DNA of 64,000 nucleotides from Phytopseudomonas seleniipraecipitans (GTDB lineage: Bacteria > Pseudomonadota > Gammaproteobacteria > Pseudomonadales > Pseudomonadaceae): positions 868,001 to 932,000 of the forward strand of contig NZ_FNBM01000001.1 of NCBI RefSeq assembly GCF_900102335.1, given 5' to 3'. This document shows positions 26,648 to 36,943 of the stretch, piece after piece. A program made the position numbers and the translations under genes. Each line of letters begins with the position of its first letter. Positions within the stretch are counted from its first letter, which is position 1. Below the pieces are notes generated by a model. That model did no database searches. It saw only the letters and a list, made by a program, of their open reading frames with translations, and was not told where the DNA came from.

Positions 26648-26724
26648 TGCGTGGGAGTGGCTTTAGCCGCGAGTTTTTTATTAAGACAAACAAAGGGCAC
26701 GGGGCTAAAGCCCCTCCCACGAGA
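26648..26724. repeat. REP doublet (inverted pair)
   Basis: GTGGGAGTGGCTTTAGCCGC (26651-26670) and the inverse GGGGCTAAAGCCCCTCCCAC (26701-26720) form the inverted pair typical of Pseudomonas repetitive extragenic palindromes. Each half is itself a small palindrome (GGCTTTAGCC). It lies in the 386-bp gene-free stretch between the convergent lysE and AraC genes. Confidence 0.7.
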
Positions 26725-26848
26725 TCGCGAACAGCACGGCGTACTCGCGAAGCAGTACGCCGTTGCGGTGGTGTCAGGATCGGCATGAATTGGCGGACTG
26801 TTCGCTTCGCTCCTGAGTCCGCCCTACGAGCTGGCCTGAGCCGACATT

Positions 26849-26933
26849 CGTAGCCCGTGGTTGAGCGCAGCGATACCCGGTGGCCTTGCGACGGCTACCT
26901 GGGTATCGCTGCGCTCAACGCCAGGCTACGGGG
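26849..26933. repeat. Long inverted repeat, second intergenic element
   Basis: TTGAGCGCAGCGATACCC (26861-26878) and its perfect complement at 26901-26918 give an 18-bp stem, with outer GTAGCC / GGCTAC arms adding to it. A related but imperfect copy lies at 48371-48417 (CGCAGCGATACC). Probably a dispersed repeat and, between convergent genes, a transcription stop. The remainder of 26574-26959 shows no gene. Confidence 0.65.
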
Positions 26934-26959
26934 TTGGGGTAGATGCGGCGTGGCTGTCG

Positions 26960-27778
26960 CTAGCCGCGGTACTGGCCGGGGGTGGCGGCGAGGAAGTGTT
27001 TGAAGGTGCGCTGGAAATGCGCTTGGTCAGCGAAGCCGGCTTCCAGGGCTACCTCGGCAAGCGGGGCACCGCTTTTCAGGCGCGAGTGGGCGAACTGGAT
27101 GCGGCGGTTGAGCAAGTAAGCATGGGGCGTCATGCCGTAGCGTTGTTTGAAGCCGCGAATCAGCTGGGACGGGGAGAGCTCGGCCGCTTGGCACAGGGTA
27201 TCCAGGTTAAGTGTTTCGCCGCAGTGCTGATGGATCAGGCGAGCGGCCTGTTCCAGGCGCGGATTGATACTCTCGTCGTGCTCGCCCTCCAGCGGCAGCC
27301 GCTCCAGCATCAGGCTGAAGAACGCCGTCGCTTGGGCAATCTTGTCGCGCGCACCGTGGGCGGGGTCGAGCAGCGTATCGCGCAAATGCAGCAGGCGCTG
27401 ATACAGCTCGGCATCTTCGCTGGCGATGCAGGCAAAACGTTGAAACGTTGGCACGTCGGTCTGCCCCCGAGCCTGTTGCAGGCCACCCAGCCAGTGCGGA
27501 TCGACATACAGCATCAGGTACGACCAGGGTTCGCCGTCAATGGGATTGCACGCGTGTACGTCACCAGGGTTCATCAGCACTATAGTGCCCTGGCTGACAG
27601 GCCGGTCGATCTCGCGATTGCTGTAGGTGCTCTGGCCGTGGGTGATCGCACCGATGGAGAAAGTCTCGTGGCTGTGTCGGCCGTAACAGACCTGGCGACC
27701 GTCCTCGATAGAGCGCATCTCCAGAAAGGGCACGGCGGCGTCGCGCCAGAAGCTGGGGATGGAGATGCGCTCGATCAT
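26960..27778 (-). CDS. AraC-family regulator, cupin N-domain
   Basis: Transcription factor of 272 residues from ATG 27778 (MIERISIPSFWRDAAVPF), chosen because AGGA lies seven bases before it; ATG 27784 is two codons upstream. Residues about 10-155 are an AraC-type cupin ligand domain (GRHSHETFSIGAITHGQ, GTIVLMNPGDVHACNP). Residues about 175-272 form the two-HTH domain (LCQAAELSPSQLIRGFK, EVALEAGFADQAHFQRTFK). It lies 13 bp after batD on the same strand, so it may be read from that operon, but its target is more likely the convergent lysE gene. Confidence 0.9.
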   Translation of the reverse strand: MIERISIPSFWRDAAVPFLEMRSIEDGRQVCYGRHSHETFSIGAITHGQSTYSNREIDRPVSQGTIVLMNPGDVHACNPIDGEPWSYLMLYVDPHWLGGLQQARGQTDVPTFQRFACIASEDAELYQRLLHLRDTLLDPAHGARDKIAQATAFFSLMLERLPLEGEHDESINPRLEQAARLIHQHCGETLNLDTLCQAAELSPSQLIRGFKQRYGMTPHAYLLNRRIQFAHSRLKSGAPLAEVALEAGFADQAHFQRTFKHFLAATPGQYRG

Positions 27779-27791
27779 CGACATGTCCTGT

Positions 27792-29432
27792 TCAACGTGG
27801 ATAAAGCGGCGGCAGTTGCGTGGCTTCCTGGCCGTTTTCCTGGGCTTTTTCGGCTGCTGGTAATTCGCCAATCGCCTGCCACAACTGGGCGCCCTGCCAG
27901 TGTTGACCCGCTTCGCTGTAGAGCGCGCCGTTAAGGCCGTCCAGCGCTTCGGACAGCGGTGGGAAACGGGCTGCCATATCAGCGAGCGTTTCCGGTTGCT
28001 GGCGAGCCCAGGCGTCCAGCGCTTGCCGCGTGGCGTGGCTGTCATTAGCCAGGCAGGCGCGCTTGAGGTCATCAAGCAAAGTGCGCGGGCTCGGGCCTGT
28101 CTGTGCCGCACGCTGGATGGCCGGCTGGCGCCGGGCATGCCACCACAGGCCAAAACCTAATGCGGTGGTCAGCGCCAATAGTACGGTGCTCAGCTGCCAC
28201 GGCCACAGCAGCACAGCCTCGGCCGGTTCGCTACGTGGCCGAGGCTCGACCGGTTGCTCCACGCTCATGGCCGGATCGGCTGCAACCTCCAGGCTGCGCC
28301 CAGGCAGGCTGGTGCGTTCGAGGCGATCCTCGTGGGTGTTCCACCACACCAGTTCGACGGCCGGCAGTTGCAGCGTACCGGCCTTGCTGGCGACCAGGGC
28401 TTCCCGTTCCTCGCGGCTGCCAATCACCCCGCGCTCGCTGCTTTCATTGGTCAGCTTGGGCTGATCCGGGTAGCGGCGCAGGCCATCGACCGTGGTGGCC
28501 GGCAAGGGTGGCAGCTGCGCGCTGGAAAGCCCGTCGGCCTTGAGCATCAGGCTGCGGGTCAGCGAGTCGCCCACCTTGACCTGGCCAGGCTCCGGGCTCC
28601 AGGCCTCCGCCAGGCTCAGAGCCCGGGCCGGCAACCACGGCACATCGGCGGGGTAGTCGGCTGGCTTGGCCTTGACCGTCAGCGGTATCTCCGGCGACTT
28701 GACCCGCGTGACCTTGCCGGGCCGTGGTCCGAAGGGCAGGTAGTCGTTCTTGTTGGAGCGGTCGACCAGGGTGGCGGTGAATACCTGCCCCGGAATGCTC
28801 AGCTGGCCGCTCTTCTGCGGAAAAATGGCATACCGCAGTTCGATCACGCCGTGGCGAACCCCGCCGATGTCCTGCTCGTAAGTGCGCGGCTCGCCGAGGG
28901 ATTCAACGCGCGCATCGGCAATTTCCAGTGGCGTCAGGCTGCTGTCGTCATACAGCGACACGGAGTGGTAGATGCGCAGTGTCAGCACGCTTTGCGCCTG
29001 CACATAAACGCTCTCATGGTCCAGGCTGGCATCGATGAACACCGGCGCCATTTGCTCCTTTGCCGTCTGAGTGGTGGATTCCAGCACGTGCAGGCTGATC
29101 GGCTGGCTCTGCGAATCGCCGAGGCGCAGCGGCGGCACTACCACGTAACCGCTGTGGCGCGGGCGCAGAGTGACGATCCAGCGCGTAGCCGCATGCGCCT
29201 GGCCGCCCAGGGTGGTCAGGCGATTGACCTGGCGCGTACCGAGCACTTCAAACAGCTCATCGAGTGGTGCCAGATCGGGCTTGCCGAACTGGGTGGAGTC
29301 GGTCGACTCCAGCGTCAGGTCGACGCTTTCGCCGAGGTTCAACCGGCTGCGGTCTACGCTGGCGATAAAGTCCTGTGCGCCGGCCTGAAACGCCAGCAGG
29401 CAGAAGAGCAGGGTGCAGAGCAGGCGGGTCAT
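27792..29432 (-). CDS. batD: BatD, oxygen-tolerance membrane protein
   Basis: Envelope protein of 546 residues: signal peptide (MTRLLCTLLFCLLAFQAGAQ), a long periplasmic region with beta-sandwich repeats (about 20-415), one span near 420-440 (LALTTALGFGLWWHARR) and a cytoplasmic tail. This is the layout of BatD, last member of the Bat/MoxR cluster. Its ATG overlaps the stop of the upstream VWA/TPR gene by four bases. The system as a whole has been linked to stress tolerance and metal- or chaperone-like functions in various bacteria, with no agreed biochemical activity. Confidence 0.9.
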   Translation of the reverse strand: MTRLLCTLLFCLLAFQAGAQDFIASVDRSRLNLGESVDLTLESTDSTQFGKPDLAPLDELFEVLGTRQVNRLTTLGGQAHAATRWIVTLRPRHSGYVVVPPLRLGDSQSQPISLHVLESTTQTAKEQMAPVFIDASLDHESVYVQAQSVLTLRIYHSVSLYDDSSLTPLEIADARVESLGEPRTYEQDIGGVRHGVIELRYAIFPQKSGQLSIPGQVFTATLVDRSNKNDYLPFGPRPGKVTRVKSPEIPLTVKAKPADYPADVPWLPARALSLAEAWSPEPGQVKVGDSLTRSLMLKADGLSSAQLPPLPATTVDGLRRYPDQPKLTNESSERGVIGSREEREALVASKAGTLQLPAVELVWWNTHEDRLERTSLPGRSLEVAADPAMSVEQPVEPRPRSEPAEAVLLWPWQLSTVLLALTTALGFGLWWHARRQPAIQRAAQTGPSPRTLLDDLKRACLANDSHATRQALDAWARQQPETLADMAARFPPLSEALDGLNGALYSEAGQHWQGAQLWQAIGELPAAEKAQENGQEATQLPPLYPR

Positions 29433-31186
29433 CGTGATTGTTCCTGACGCTGTTGCTGTTCGTACCAGAATTTGCGGCGCAGCAGCTCGCCCGGGTCATC
29501 GGGGATCTGCCGCAGCCATTGCTCGAGGGCCTGGCGGCGCTCGCTGTCGAGCGGTGTATCGGTTTGTGCTGGGCCTGTATCAGCGGGTGGTGATTCGGGA
29601 GGTTGGCCGCTTTCACCCTGCTCGGATGGCTGAGCAGGCGGTGTTGATGCTTCACTCGGTTGTTGCTGATCGTCCGGGGTGCCAGGCTGACCCTGACTCT
29701 GCTGGCGCTCATCCGGCGTCGGCGCTGCCGACTGTCCGGGCTGCTGCTGTTCGTCGCTGTCGTCGCGGTTCTGCTCGTCGGGCTGGTCCTGCTGCTGCGT
29801 CTGCTGTTGCTCGCGCTGACGCAGCAGTTGCTGAACCAGTGCCTTGTTCTTCTCGGCCTGTGGCAGTTGCGGGTCGATTTCCAAGGCTCGTTCGTAGGCA
29901 TCGACCGCAGCCTCCAACTCGTTACTGCGCGCCAGGGCGTTGCCGCGGTTGTAGAGCGAGGCGGCGCTGTCGCTCAGGGCGAATTGCTCGGCGGCAGCGG
30001 CGTAGTCGCCGGCTTCGTAAAGTGCCAGGCCGCGCCATTGCGGATCGCTGAAACGCTCTGCAGCTTCCTTAGGGCGTTGTGCCTCGAGCAGGCGCTGGCC
30101 CTGCTGATCCGCGCGCAGCCAAAGGTCGTCGAGGCTGAAGGCCATGGCCGTCTGCGGCGTGCCGAGCAACAGCAGCAGCGGCAGACACAGCAGCCAGCCG
30201 CGGCGCCCGGCGCAGGCTGCCAGCAACAACAGCGGCAGCAACAGCCAGTGGCCCTGATCGGCCCAACTGCGCAGTTGGGTCTTCTGGCCGTTGTTGCGCA
30301 TCTGTTGCGGACCGTCGAGCAGACCCAGGGTGCGCAGGTCGCGCTCATCGAGGCTGATGCCGCGGTACTGACCGCCGACCTCTCTGGCGAACTGGCTCAA
30401 GCCAGCAGCATCCAGGCGCGGCACGAGGATCGCACCCTGATCATCCTTCATGAAGGTGCCATCTTCCTGGATGATCGGCGCGCCTTGGCTGTTGCCGACT
30501 CCGAGAATGCGCAGACGCTTGCCACGGCTGCCGAGTAGCGTTTTGATCGCGCTGCGCTCGTTGTCGTCGAGACTGCTGGTGATCAACAGCAGGCGACCCT
30601 GGCCCTGCGCGCCGCCCTTGAGCAGGTCCAGGGCCTTACCCATGGCGAGATCGGCACGTTTGCCCGGCTCCGGCATGATCGAGGGCTTCAGTGCTTCGAG
30701 CAGGTTGCGGCTGGTACCCAGGTCATCCGACAGCGGCACCACGGTGTGGGCGCTGCCGGCATAGACGACAATGGCGGTCTGCGCATCGCCACGCGCCTGC
30801 AGCAGATCGAGCAGCTTGCGGCGCGCCTGGGCCAGGCGATTGGGCGAGGCATCGCTGGCCAGCATCTGCGGTGTCAGTTCGAGCATCACCACCAGCGGAT
30901 CGGCCGGCTTCAAGTCGTTCTGTTCGATACGTTGCCAGCTCGGGCCGAGCAGGGCCACAACCGCCAGCAGCCAGGCCAGACCGAGGGCGATCCACGGCAG
31001 GCGGCTGGCGCGGCCCTGACCACCACGCAGCAGCACGGCGTGGAAAGCGGGCGGCAACAGGGTCTGCCAGCGGCCGCTGCGCTGTTCCCGATGGGCAAGC
31101 AACCACAGCAGCCAGGCCATCAACGGCAGCAGCAACAGCCACAGCGGGCGCAGCCAGTGGGGCCACAGGCCGGTGAATTCGATCAT
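29429..31186 (-). CDS. VWA-TPR membrane protein (BatB/BatC fusion)
   Basis: Protein of 585 residues from ATG 31186 (MIEFTGLWPHWLRPLWLL), whose ATG overlaps the batA stop. Two N-terminal spans (about 10-28 and 57-75), a VWA domain to about 290, a third span near 315-335, TPR-like repeats about 350-455, then a Q/P/E-rich tail. It thus combines BatB (VWA) and BatC (TPR). The metal-ion motif usually DxSxS is ELTPQ here (VVMLELTPQMLASD), so the site appears degenerate, whereas BatA keeps a perfect one. The family call is secure. Confidence 0.88.
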   Translation of the reverse strand: MIEFTGLWPHWLRPLWLLLLPLMAWLLWLLAHREQRSGRWQTLLPPAFHAVLLRGGQGRASRLPWIALGLAWLLAVVALLGPSWQRIEQNDLKPADPLVVMLELTPQMLASDASPNRLAQARRKLLDLLQARGDAQTAIVVYAGSAHTVVPLSDDLGTSRNLLEALKPSIMPEPGKRADLAMGKALDLLKGGAQGQGRLLLITSSLDDNERSAIKTLLGSRGKRLRILGVGNSQGAPIIQEDGTFMKDDQGAILVPRLDAAGLSQFAREVGGQYRGISLDERDLRTLGLLDGPQQMRNNGQKTQLRSWADQGHWLLLPLLLLAACAGRRGWLLCLPLLLLLGTPQTAMAFSLDDLWLRADQQGQRLLEAQRPKEAAERFSDPQWRGLALYEAGDYAAAAEQFALSDSAASLYNRGNALARSNELEAAVDAYERALEIDPQLPQAEKNKALVQQLLRQREQQQTQQQDQPDEQNRDDSDEQQQPGQSAAPTPDERQQSQGQPGTPDDQQQPSEASTPPAQPSEQGESGQPPESPPADTGPAQTDTPLDSERRQALEQWLRQIPDDPGELLRRKFWYEQQQRQEQSR

Positions 31187-32214
31187 GGTGCCTTGCGCCT
31201 CAACCGCTGCATAAGGTTGAGGCGCTGCTGGCGCAATTGCGGCCACAGGCTACGCATCACCAGGGCAAGGCTGAACAGCACCGCGGCAGCCAGTGGCCAG
31301 ACGTAAAGGGCTTGCGCCGGCCGCGCCAGCGTTGGTTGTTGATCGACCGGTTCGAGGCGGTCGAGGGTCGTTTCGATGGCCTGCAATTCGTTCTGATCGC
31401 GCGCGCGAAAGTACTCACCGCCGGTGAGCTCGGCGATGCCGCGCAGGGTCGGTTCGTCCAGATCCAGGCTCGGGTTGAAGCCGAACGCGGCGAAGTTGCC
31501 GCCTTGCTGCGGATCGGCGCCTATGCCGATGGGGTAGATGGTTACGCCTTCTTCGGCGGCCAGGCGGGCAGCAGTCATCGGTTCGATTTCGCCGCCATTA
31601 CTGGCACCATCGGTAATCAGCACCAATACGCGGCTGTTTGCCGGGCGCTGGCGCAGGCGCTTGACGGCCAGGCCGATGGCGTCGCCAATCGCGGTGTTCT
31701 TGCCGGCGATACCGATCACCGCTTCATCGAGCCAGGTGCGTACGGTCTGTCGGTCGAAGGTCAGGGGTGCCTGTACATAGGCCTGGCTGCCGAACAGAAT
31801 CAGGCCGAGACGATCACCGCTGCGGCCTTCGATGAAATCGCCGATCAGGTGTTTTACCAGGGTCAGACGGCTGACTTCTTCGTCCTCCCAGCGCATGTCG
31901 GCGTAGTCCATGGAGCCGGACACATCCACAGCAATGAGCAGGTCGCGGCCGCTGGCCGGCAGCGGCAACGGCTCGCCAACCCACTCCGGGCGCGCTGCAG
32001 CAATCAGCAACAGTAACCACAGCAGGGCGAAATGCAGTTGCTTCTTCCAGGGCGGTAACTGCAGGCGAGCGCGGCGGCCGGAGAGGTTTTCCAATTCACC
32101 GAGGAAACTCACCTGCAGCGCCGCCTCGCCGCTGTCGGCAGGCGGCAGCCACAGGCGCAGCAACCAGGGCAGGGGCGCCAGCAAAAACAGCCACGGCCAG
32201 GCGAACTCAAACAT
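31183..32214 (-). CDS. batA: BatA, VWA-domain membrane protein
   Basis: Protein of 343 residues with two N-terminal spans (about 5-24 and 60-77), a periplasmic/cytosolic VWA domain (about 90-280) and a C-terminal span near 305-325. The MIDAS motif is intact: DVSGSMD near residue 96, then a conserved Thr in QAPLTFDRQTV, and ITDGASNGGE near 200. Part of a six-gene operon read right to left: MoxR, DUF58, DUF4381, BatA, VWA/TPR, BatD, in which neighbours overlap by 1-8 bases. The start at 32214 lies inside the DUF4381 gene end. Confidence 0.92.
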   Translation of the reverse strand: MFEFAWPWLFLLAPLPWLLRLWLPPADSGEAALQVSFLGELENLSGRRARLQLPPWKKQLHFALLWLLLLIAAARPEWVGEPLPLPASGRDLLIAVDVSGSMDYADMRWEDEEVSRLTLVKHLIGDFIEGRSGDRLGLILFGSQAYVQAPLTFDRQTVRTWLDEAVIGIAGKNTAIGDAIGLAVKRLRQRPANSRVLVLITDGASNGGEIEPMTAARLAAEEGVTIYPIGIGADPQQGGNFAAFGFNPSLDLDEPTLRGIAELTGGEYFRARDQNELQAIETTLDRLEPVDQQPTLARPAQALYVWPLAAAVLFSLALVMRSLWPQLRQQRLNLMQRLRRKAP

Positions 32215-32701
32215 GCTTGCGAATCCAGATGGCGACTGCCCCGTTGAGGCCTTCGATAGCTTTGTCGTCTAGATGGCACTGTGGCTTGTAGGCGCCCTCG
32301 ACCAGAACCATCCAGCGCGTCAGGCCGGCCGCCGGACAGCGGTTGTCGAGAAAGGCCAGCCAGGCGCGGCTGCTCAGGGTATGGCTGTGGCTGTCCGGGT
32401 AGCGCTCGCGGCACAGGCGTTTGAGCAGTCCGTTGATCTGCTGCAGCCAAGGACCGGCGGGCGCGCCATCGTAGGGCTTGCTGAAGCGTTGCAGCTCCTG
32501 CAGTGCGGCCTCGCGTAACGGGTCGAGGGGCTGCTCGACCACTTGTCTACGCCGCGCCGTGGGCAGCCGCTTGAGCTGGCGCCAAGCGCCCCAAAGTACT
32601 AGCGGAAGCAGCAGCGCAAGTAACCACCAGCCCGGCGCAGGCGGCCACCAGCCGATAGGCGCGGGTGTGATCAGGGGTTCGAGCTGATCCAGTGGGTTCA
32701 T
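32207..32701 (-). CDS. DUF4381 membrane protein
   Basis: Small protein of 164 residues with one N-terminal span (residues about 22-40, WWLLALLLPLVLWGAW) and a cytoplasmic helical domain (LREAALQELQRFSKPYDG, NGLLKRLCRERYP). It fits DUF4381, invariably found between DUF58 and BatA genes in this cluster. Overlaps both neighbours by a few bases, so translation is coupled. Function unknown, presumably a membrane adaptor of the Bat complex. Confidence 0.88.
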   Translation of the reverse strand: MNPLDQLEPLITPAPIGWWPPAPGWWLLALLLPLVLWGAWRQLKRLPTARRRQVVEQPLDPLREAALQELQRFSKPYDGAPAGPWLQQINGLLKRLCRERYPDSHSHTLSSRAWLAFLDNRCPAAGLTRWMVLVEGAYKPQCHLDDKAIEGLNGAVAIWIRKHV

Positions 32702-33650
32702 GCCGATTTCCCGGGGCGCAGGTTGTTCAGGTGCTCGCGCAATTGATCCAGCAGCTCATGGGCGGTGGTCAGCGACAGCAGCGGCACGCCGAGCTTTTGC
32801 GCCAGGCGCTGCCAACGAGCCTGACGCACCTGTGCTTGAGCGGCGTAGCTGCGCTGCAGATCGGCGTCCTCGGTGTCGACTTCCAGCAGGGCATCACCAT
32901 CGGCGAAACGCAGCAGGCCGGAGGCAGGCAGCGCGTGGTCCAGCGGGTCGGAAACCGGCAGCAGCAACAGGTCGGTGTGGCGGGCCAGCAGGATCAGTTG
33001 CTGCTCACTGCTGTCGCTCAGCGTGCGTTCGTCGCAGAGGATCACCACTAGGCTGCCGGGGCGCAGCACCTCGCGGGCACGGCGCAGGGCCTGGCCGAAG
33101 CTGTCGCGGTACAACGGCACCTCACTGGACAGCGCCTGATTGGCACGGGCCAGCCGGCTGAGCAATTGCAGCAGGCTTTGCTTGCTGCGTCGCGGCTTGA
33201 TTTCGTGGTGCTCCGCGCCGCCGAACACCAGGCCGCCAATGCGATCGTTATGGCCCAGCGCCGCCCAGCCGATCAGACCGGCCGCACGGGCGGCGAGTAC
33301 CGACTTGAACAACAGGCCGGAGCCGAAGAACAGCTGGCGGCTTTGTTCGACAAGGATGTAGATCGGCCGCTCGCGCTCTTCGTGAAACAGCTTGGTGTGC
33401 GGCTCCTGGGTGCGCGCGGTCACTCGCCAGTCAATGGTGCGTACGTCGTCACCGGGCTGGTAGACGCGCACCTGATCGAAATCCACACCGCGCCCGCGCA
33501 GTTTCGAATGGTGCAGGCCGATCAGCGGGCTGCGCTGGCCGGGTGTGGAGAACAGCTGCACTTCGCGCACGCGGTGGCGCATGTCGATCAGTTGATGAAG
33601 ATCGGTACGGATGCCCGCCTGCAGCTCAGGGTTATCCGCCTGCGCTTGCA

Positions 33651-33651
<1 letters not shown>
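32698..33651 (-). CDS. DUF58 protein of the MoxR/Bat cluster
   Basis: Protein of 317 residues from ATG 33651 (MQAQADNPELQAGIRTDL), sharing one base with the MoxR stop. The DUF58 core is clear: GLHHSKLRGRGVDFDQVRVY, YQPGDDVRTIDWRVTART, then HTKLFHEERERPIYILV. These proteins resemble degenerate VWA folds and act with MoxR ATPases. No spans seen, so the product is cytoplasmic. The open frame upstream runs through MoxR and is not used. Confidence 0.92.
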
Positions 33652-34610
<959 letters not shown>

Positions 34611-34779
34611 AGGTTTTCCAGGATGGAAATCGCGAGCGACGACCCCGCTCGTCAGGGCCGACCATGATAATCGAAGCCAGGGGCATTAAGCCATGTAGCC
34701 CATGACAGACTGCGCATATCAGGGCTTGATAGCGCAGCAAGCGTGGATCGGTTCACGCTGCTGCGGGTAGTGCTCGGGT

Positions 34780-36663
34780 TCAGGCGATACGGAACTGATT
34801 GGCGCTCTGGTTGAGGGCTTGCACCTGGCGCGACAGGCCCTGGGTGTGCTCGTCCAGGCCCAGGCGCAGGGTCTTGGTCTTGCCAGTGTGCAGGTTGATG
34901 TCCTCGACCTTGGTGGCGATTTCTTCCGTGCTGCAGGAAACCTGCTCGATGGCCACCACCACCTGGCTCATCTGCGCGTTGAGCTGCTCCATGGAGTCGG
35001 TGATGCCTTCGATGGCACTGGCCACTTCACCGGAGCTGCGCTGGCCCGCTTCCGCCAGGCTCAGGCCGCTGGTCATCAGTTGATCCATCTGCTGCGTCTG
35101 CTGCCTGAGTTCGTTGACGATGGCGGCGATATCGGTAGTTGCCGACATGGTTTTCTGCGCCAGCGAGCGAACTTCATCCGCCACCACCGAGAAACCACGC
35201 CCAGCCTCACCGGCCCGCGCCGCCTCGATGGCGGCGTTGAGGGCGAGCAGGTTGGTCTGGTCGGCCAGGCCGTTGATCACGCCGATGATGCTGGTGACCT
35301 TGCCGCTGGACTGGGTGAGGGCGGTGACCTGGGCATGGGTGTTCTGAATCAGTTGCGCCAGCTGGTTCATGCTCTCGGCGCTGGCATTGATCACGTTGCC
35401 GCCATTGCGCGCTGCGTCGTAAGCGCTGTGGGTGGCATTGCCAACTTCGGCGGTGCGCTGCGCCATGTCGTTGAGCGTGGCGCTGATCTGCTGCGAGGCT
35501 GCTGCTGCCTGCTCGGTCTGCATTTCCACCTGCGTGCTGTTATCACCGAGCTGGCGCATGGAGTCATCCAGGTGACCATGCAGGCGATTGAGCTCGCGAT
35601 TGGCTTCCATCACCTGAGCGACGATGCGACCGATACCGTGGATCATGCTGTTGGCAGCAGACGCCAGTTGATTGAACTCATCCTTGCTGTTTGCGCCGAC
35701 CGGCAGACTGCGGGTGAGGTCGCCGGAGGCAACCTGGCTGAGCAATTGCGTAACGTTCTCCAGGCGCTTGACCAACGTGCGTGAAGCCTGCAACAGGGTC
35801 AGCGAGAGCAGGGCGGCGACTGCGGCGAAGCTCAGCCCCATCAACCAGAGCGATGACACGCGCGCTTGTTTGGCTTCCTGAGTGCGTTGCAGCAGCAAGC
35901 CGTTCTGCAGGTCCTGGGTTTGCGCTTCGATGCGCGCCTGCAGTTGCTCACCCAGTTCGTTCAGTTGGGTGTTGGTGGCACTCAGTTGCTCGATGCTGCT
36001 CTGGGTTTCGCCAAAGGTCTTGTTGAACAGGGACACGGTCTTGCCGACAGGCGTATCTCGCCATTCAAGGTCATCGATCTGCGCTTGCAGCTTGTTGATG
36101 GCCGCATGGGTCATCTCCGCGTACACAGGGTCGGAGGTGGCCAGGTAGTCGCGTTGGCTGCTCAACGCGCCGGTGACTGAGGCTTTGATCATGTCGAAGC
36201 TGATCGCCTCGAGCGCTTTGCTTTTTTCACTCAATGCTTTGCGCTGTCCTTCGAAAGGCGTGAGGCCTAGCGTTTGCTTGAGGTTGAGCAAACGACGCTG
36301 TTGGGCGACTTCCTGCTGCAGCACGGCCTGGATTTGCCGGGCATGTTTCAGGGTATTGGCATCGCCGAGCGTCTCGGCCTGCGCTGGCAGCCTGTCGACA
36401 AGCGTCTGCAGTTCATCCAGGCCAGCGGCGAAGGCAGCCTGGTTGTCGGGCGTCAGCTGCTGGCGTAGCGCGTTGCTGCGCCACCACTGATTCATCAGCG
36501 TTGTGCTGGCGTTGACATAGGCCGCTGCATCCTCCCTGGCTTGCAATGAGGAGTTCAGCCGCTGGCTAGCCCAGAACGAGGCTGCGGTGAGCAGCGCCAG
36601 GCTGGTCAGGGTAACGAGAATAAGCAGACGAAACTTCTGCTTCCAGGACAGGAAGAGCGGCAT
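34780..36663 (-). CDS. Methyl-accepting chemotaxis protein
   Basis: Chemoreceptor of 627 residues. Span 1 near residues 11-30, helical periplasmic ligand domain about 30-270 (long, HBM-like rather than Cache), span 2 near 275-295, HAMP to about 345, then the signalling domain. The hairpin tip is [20 protein letters not shown] followed by [17 protein letters not shown]. It senses an unknown ligand and passes the signal to CheA. It ends with NQFRIA and has no CheB/CheR-binding pentapeptide. A candidate sigma-70 promoter lies 38 bp upstream. Confidence 0.94.
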   Translation of the reverse strand: MPLFLSWKQKFRLLILVTLTSLALLTAASFWASQRLNSSLQAREDAAAYVNASTTLMNQWWRSNALRQQLTPDNQAAFAAGLDELQTLVDRLPAQAETLGDANTLKHARQIQAVLQQEVAQQRRLLNLKQTLGLTPFEGQRKALSEKSKALEAISFDMIKASVTGALSSQRDYLATSDPVYAEMTHAAINKLQAQIDDLEWRDTPVGKTVSLFNKTFGETQSSIEQLSATNTQLNELGEQLQARIEAQTQDLQNGLLLQRTQEAKQARVSSLWLMGLSFAAVAALLSLTLLQASRTLVKRLENVTQLLSQVASGDLTRSLPVGANSKDEFNQLASAANSMIHGIGRIVAQVMEANRELNRLHGHLDDSMRQLGDNSTQVEMQTEQAAAASQQISATLNDMAQRTAEVGNATHSAYDAARNGGNVINASAESMNQLAQLIQNTHAQVTALTQSSGKVTSIIGVINGLADQTNLLALNAAIEAARAGEAGRGFSVVADEVRSLAQKTMSATTDIAAIVNELRQQTQQMDQLMTSGLSLAEAGQRSSGEVASAIEGITDSMEQLNAQMSQVVVAIEQVSCSTEEIATKVEDINLHTGKTKTLRLGLDEHTQGLSRQVQALNQSANQFRIA

Positions 36664-36700
36664 GGGAGGGATCCAGTGGCATTATTTTTATTGACGCCAG

Positions 36701-36729
36701 ACTTTAGGCGTTGTGCCACTACGTTGCAA
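36701..36729 (-). promoter_or_regulatory. Candidate sigma-70 promoter of the chemoreceptor gene
   Basis: On the minus strand, TTGCAA (36729-36724) and TAAAGT (36706-36701) are 17 bp apart, each matching the -35 and -10 consensus at four of six bases. It lies about 38 bp upstream of ATG 36663. The rest of 36664-36943 shows no gene. Confidence 0.4.
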
Positions 36730-36943
36730 GCGGTTGTATGACGTCTGCTGAGTTGCGAGGCCCGTGAACGAAAATGTCGCCGCACCGCAAGCGCTTGTAA
36801 CCGTTGCCTCGTTAAGCTCAGCGGCACCTGTGACCGGGGAGTCATTGCGCAATGCAGGTAGCGTTTGAGGGGAGCCGGTCTAAGGTTGAACTACGCATGG
36901 AAACATGAATCGCAGATACCAAGCCCATAGACGGAGCATAAAC

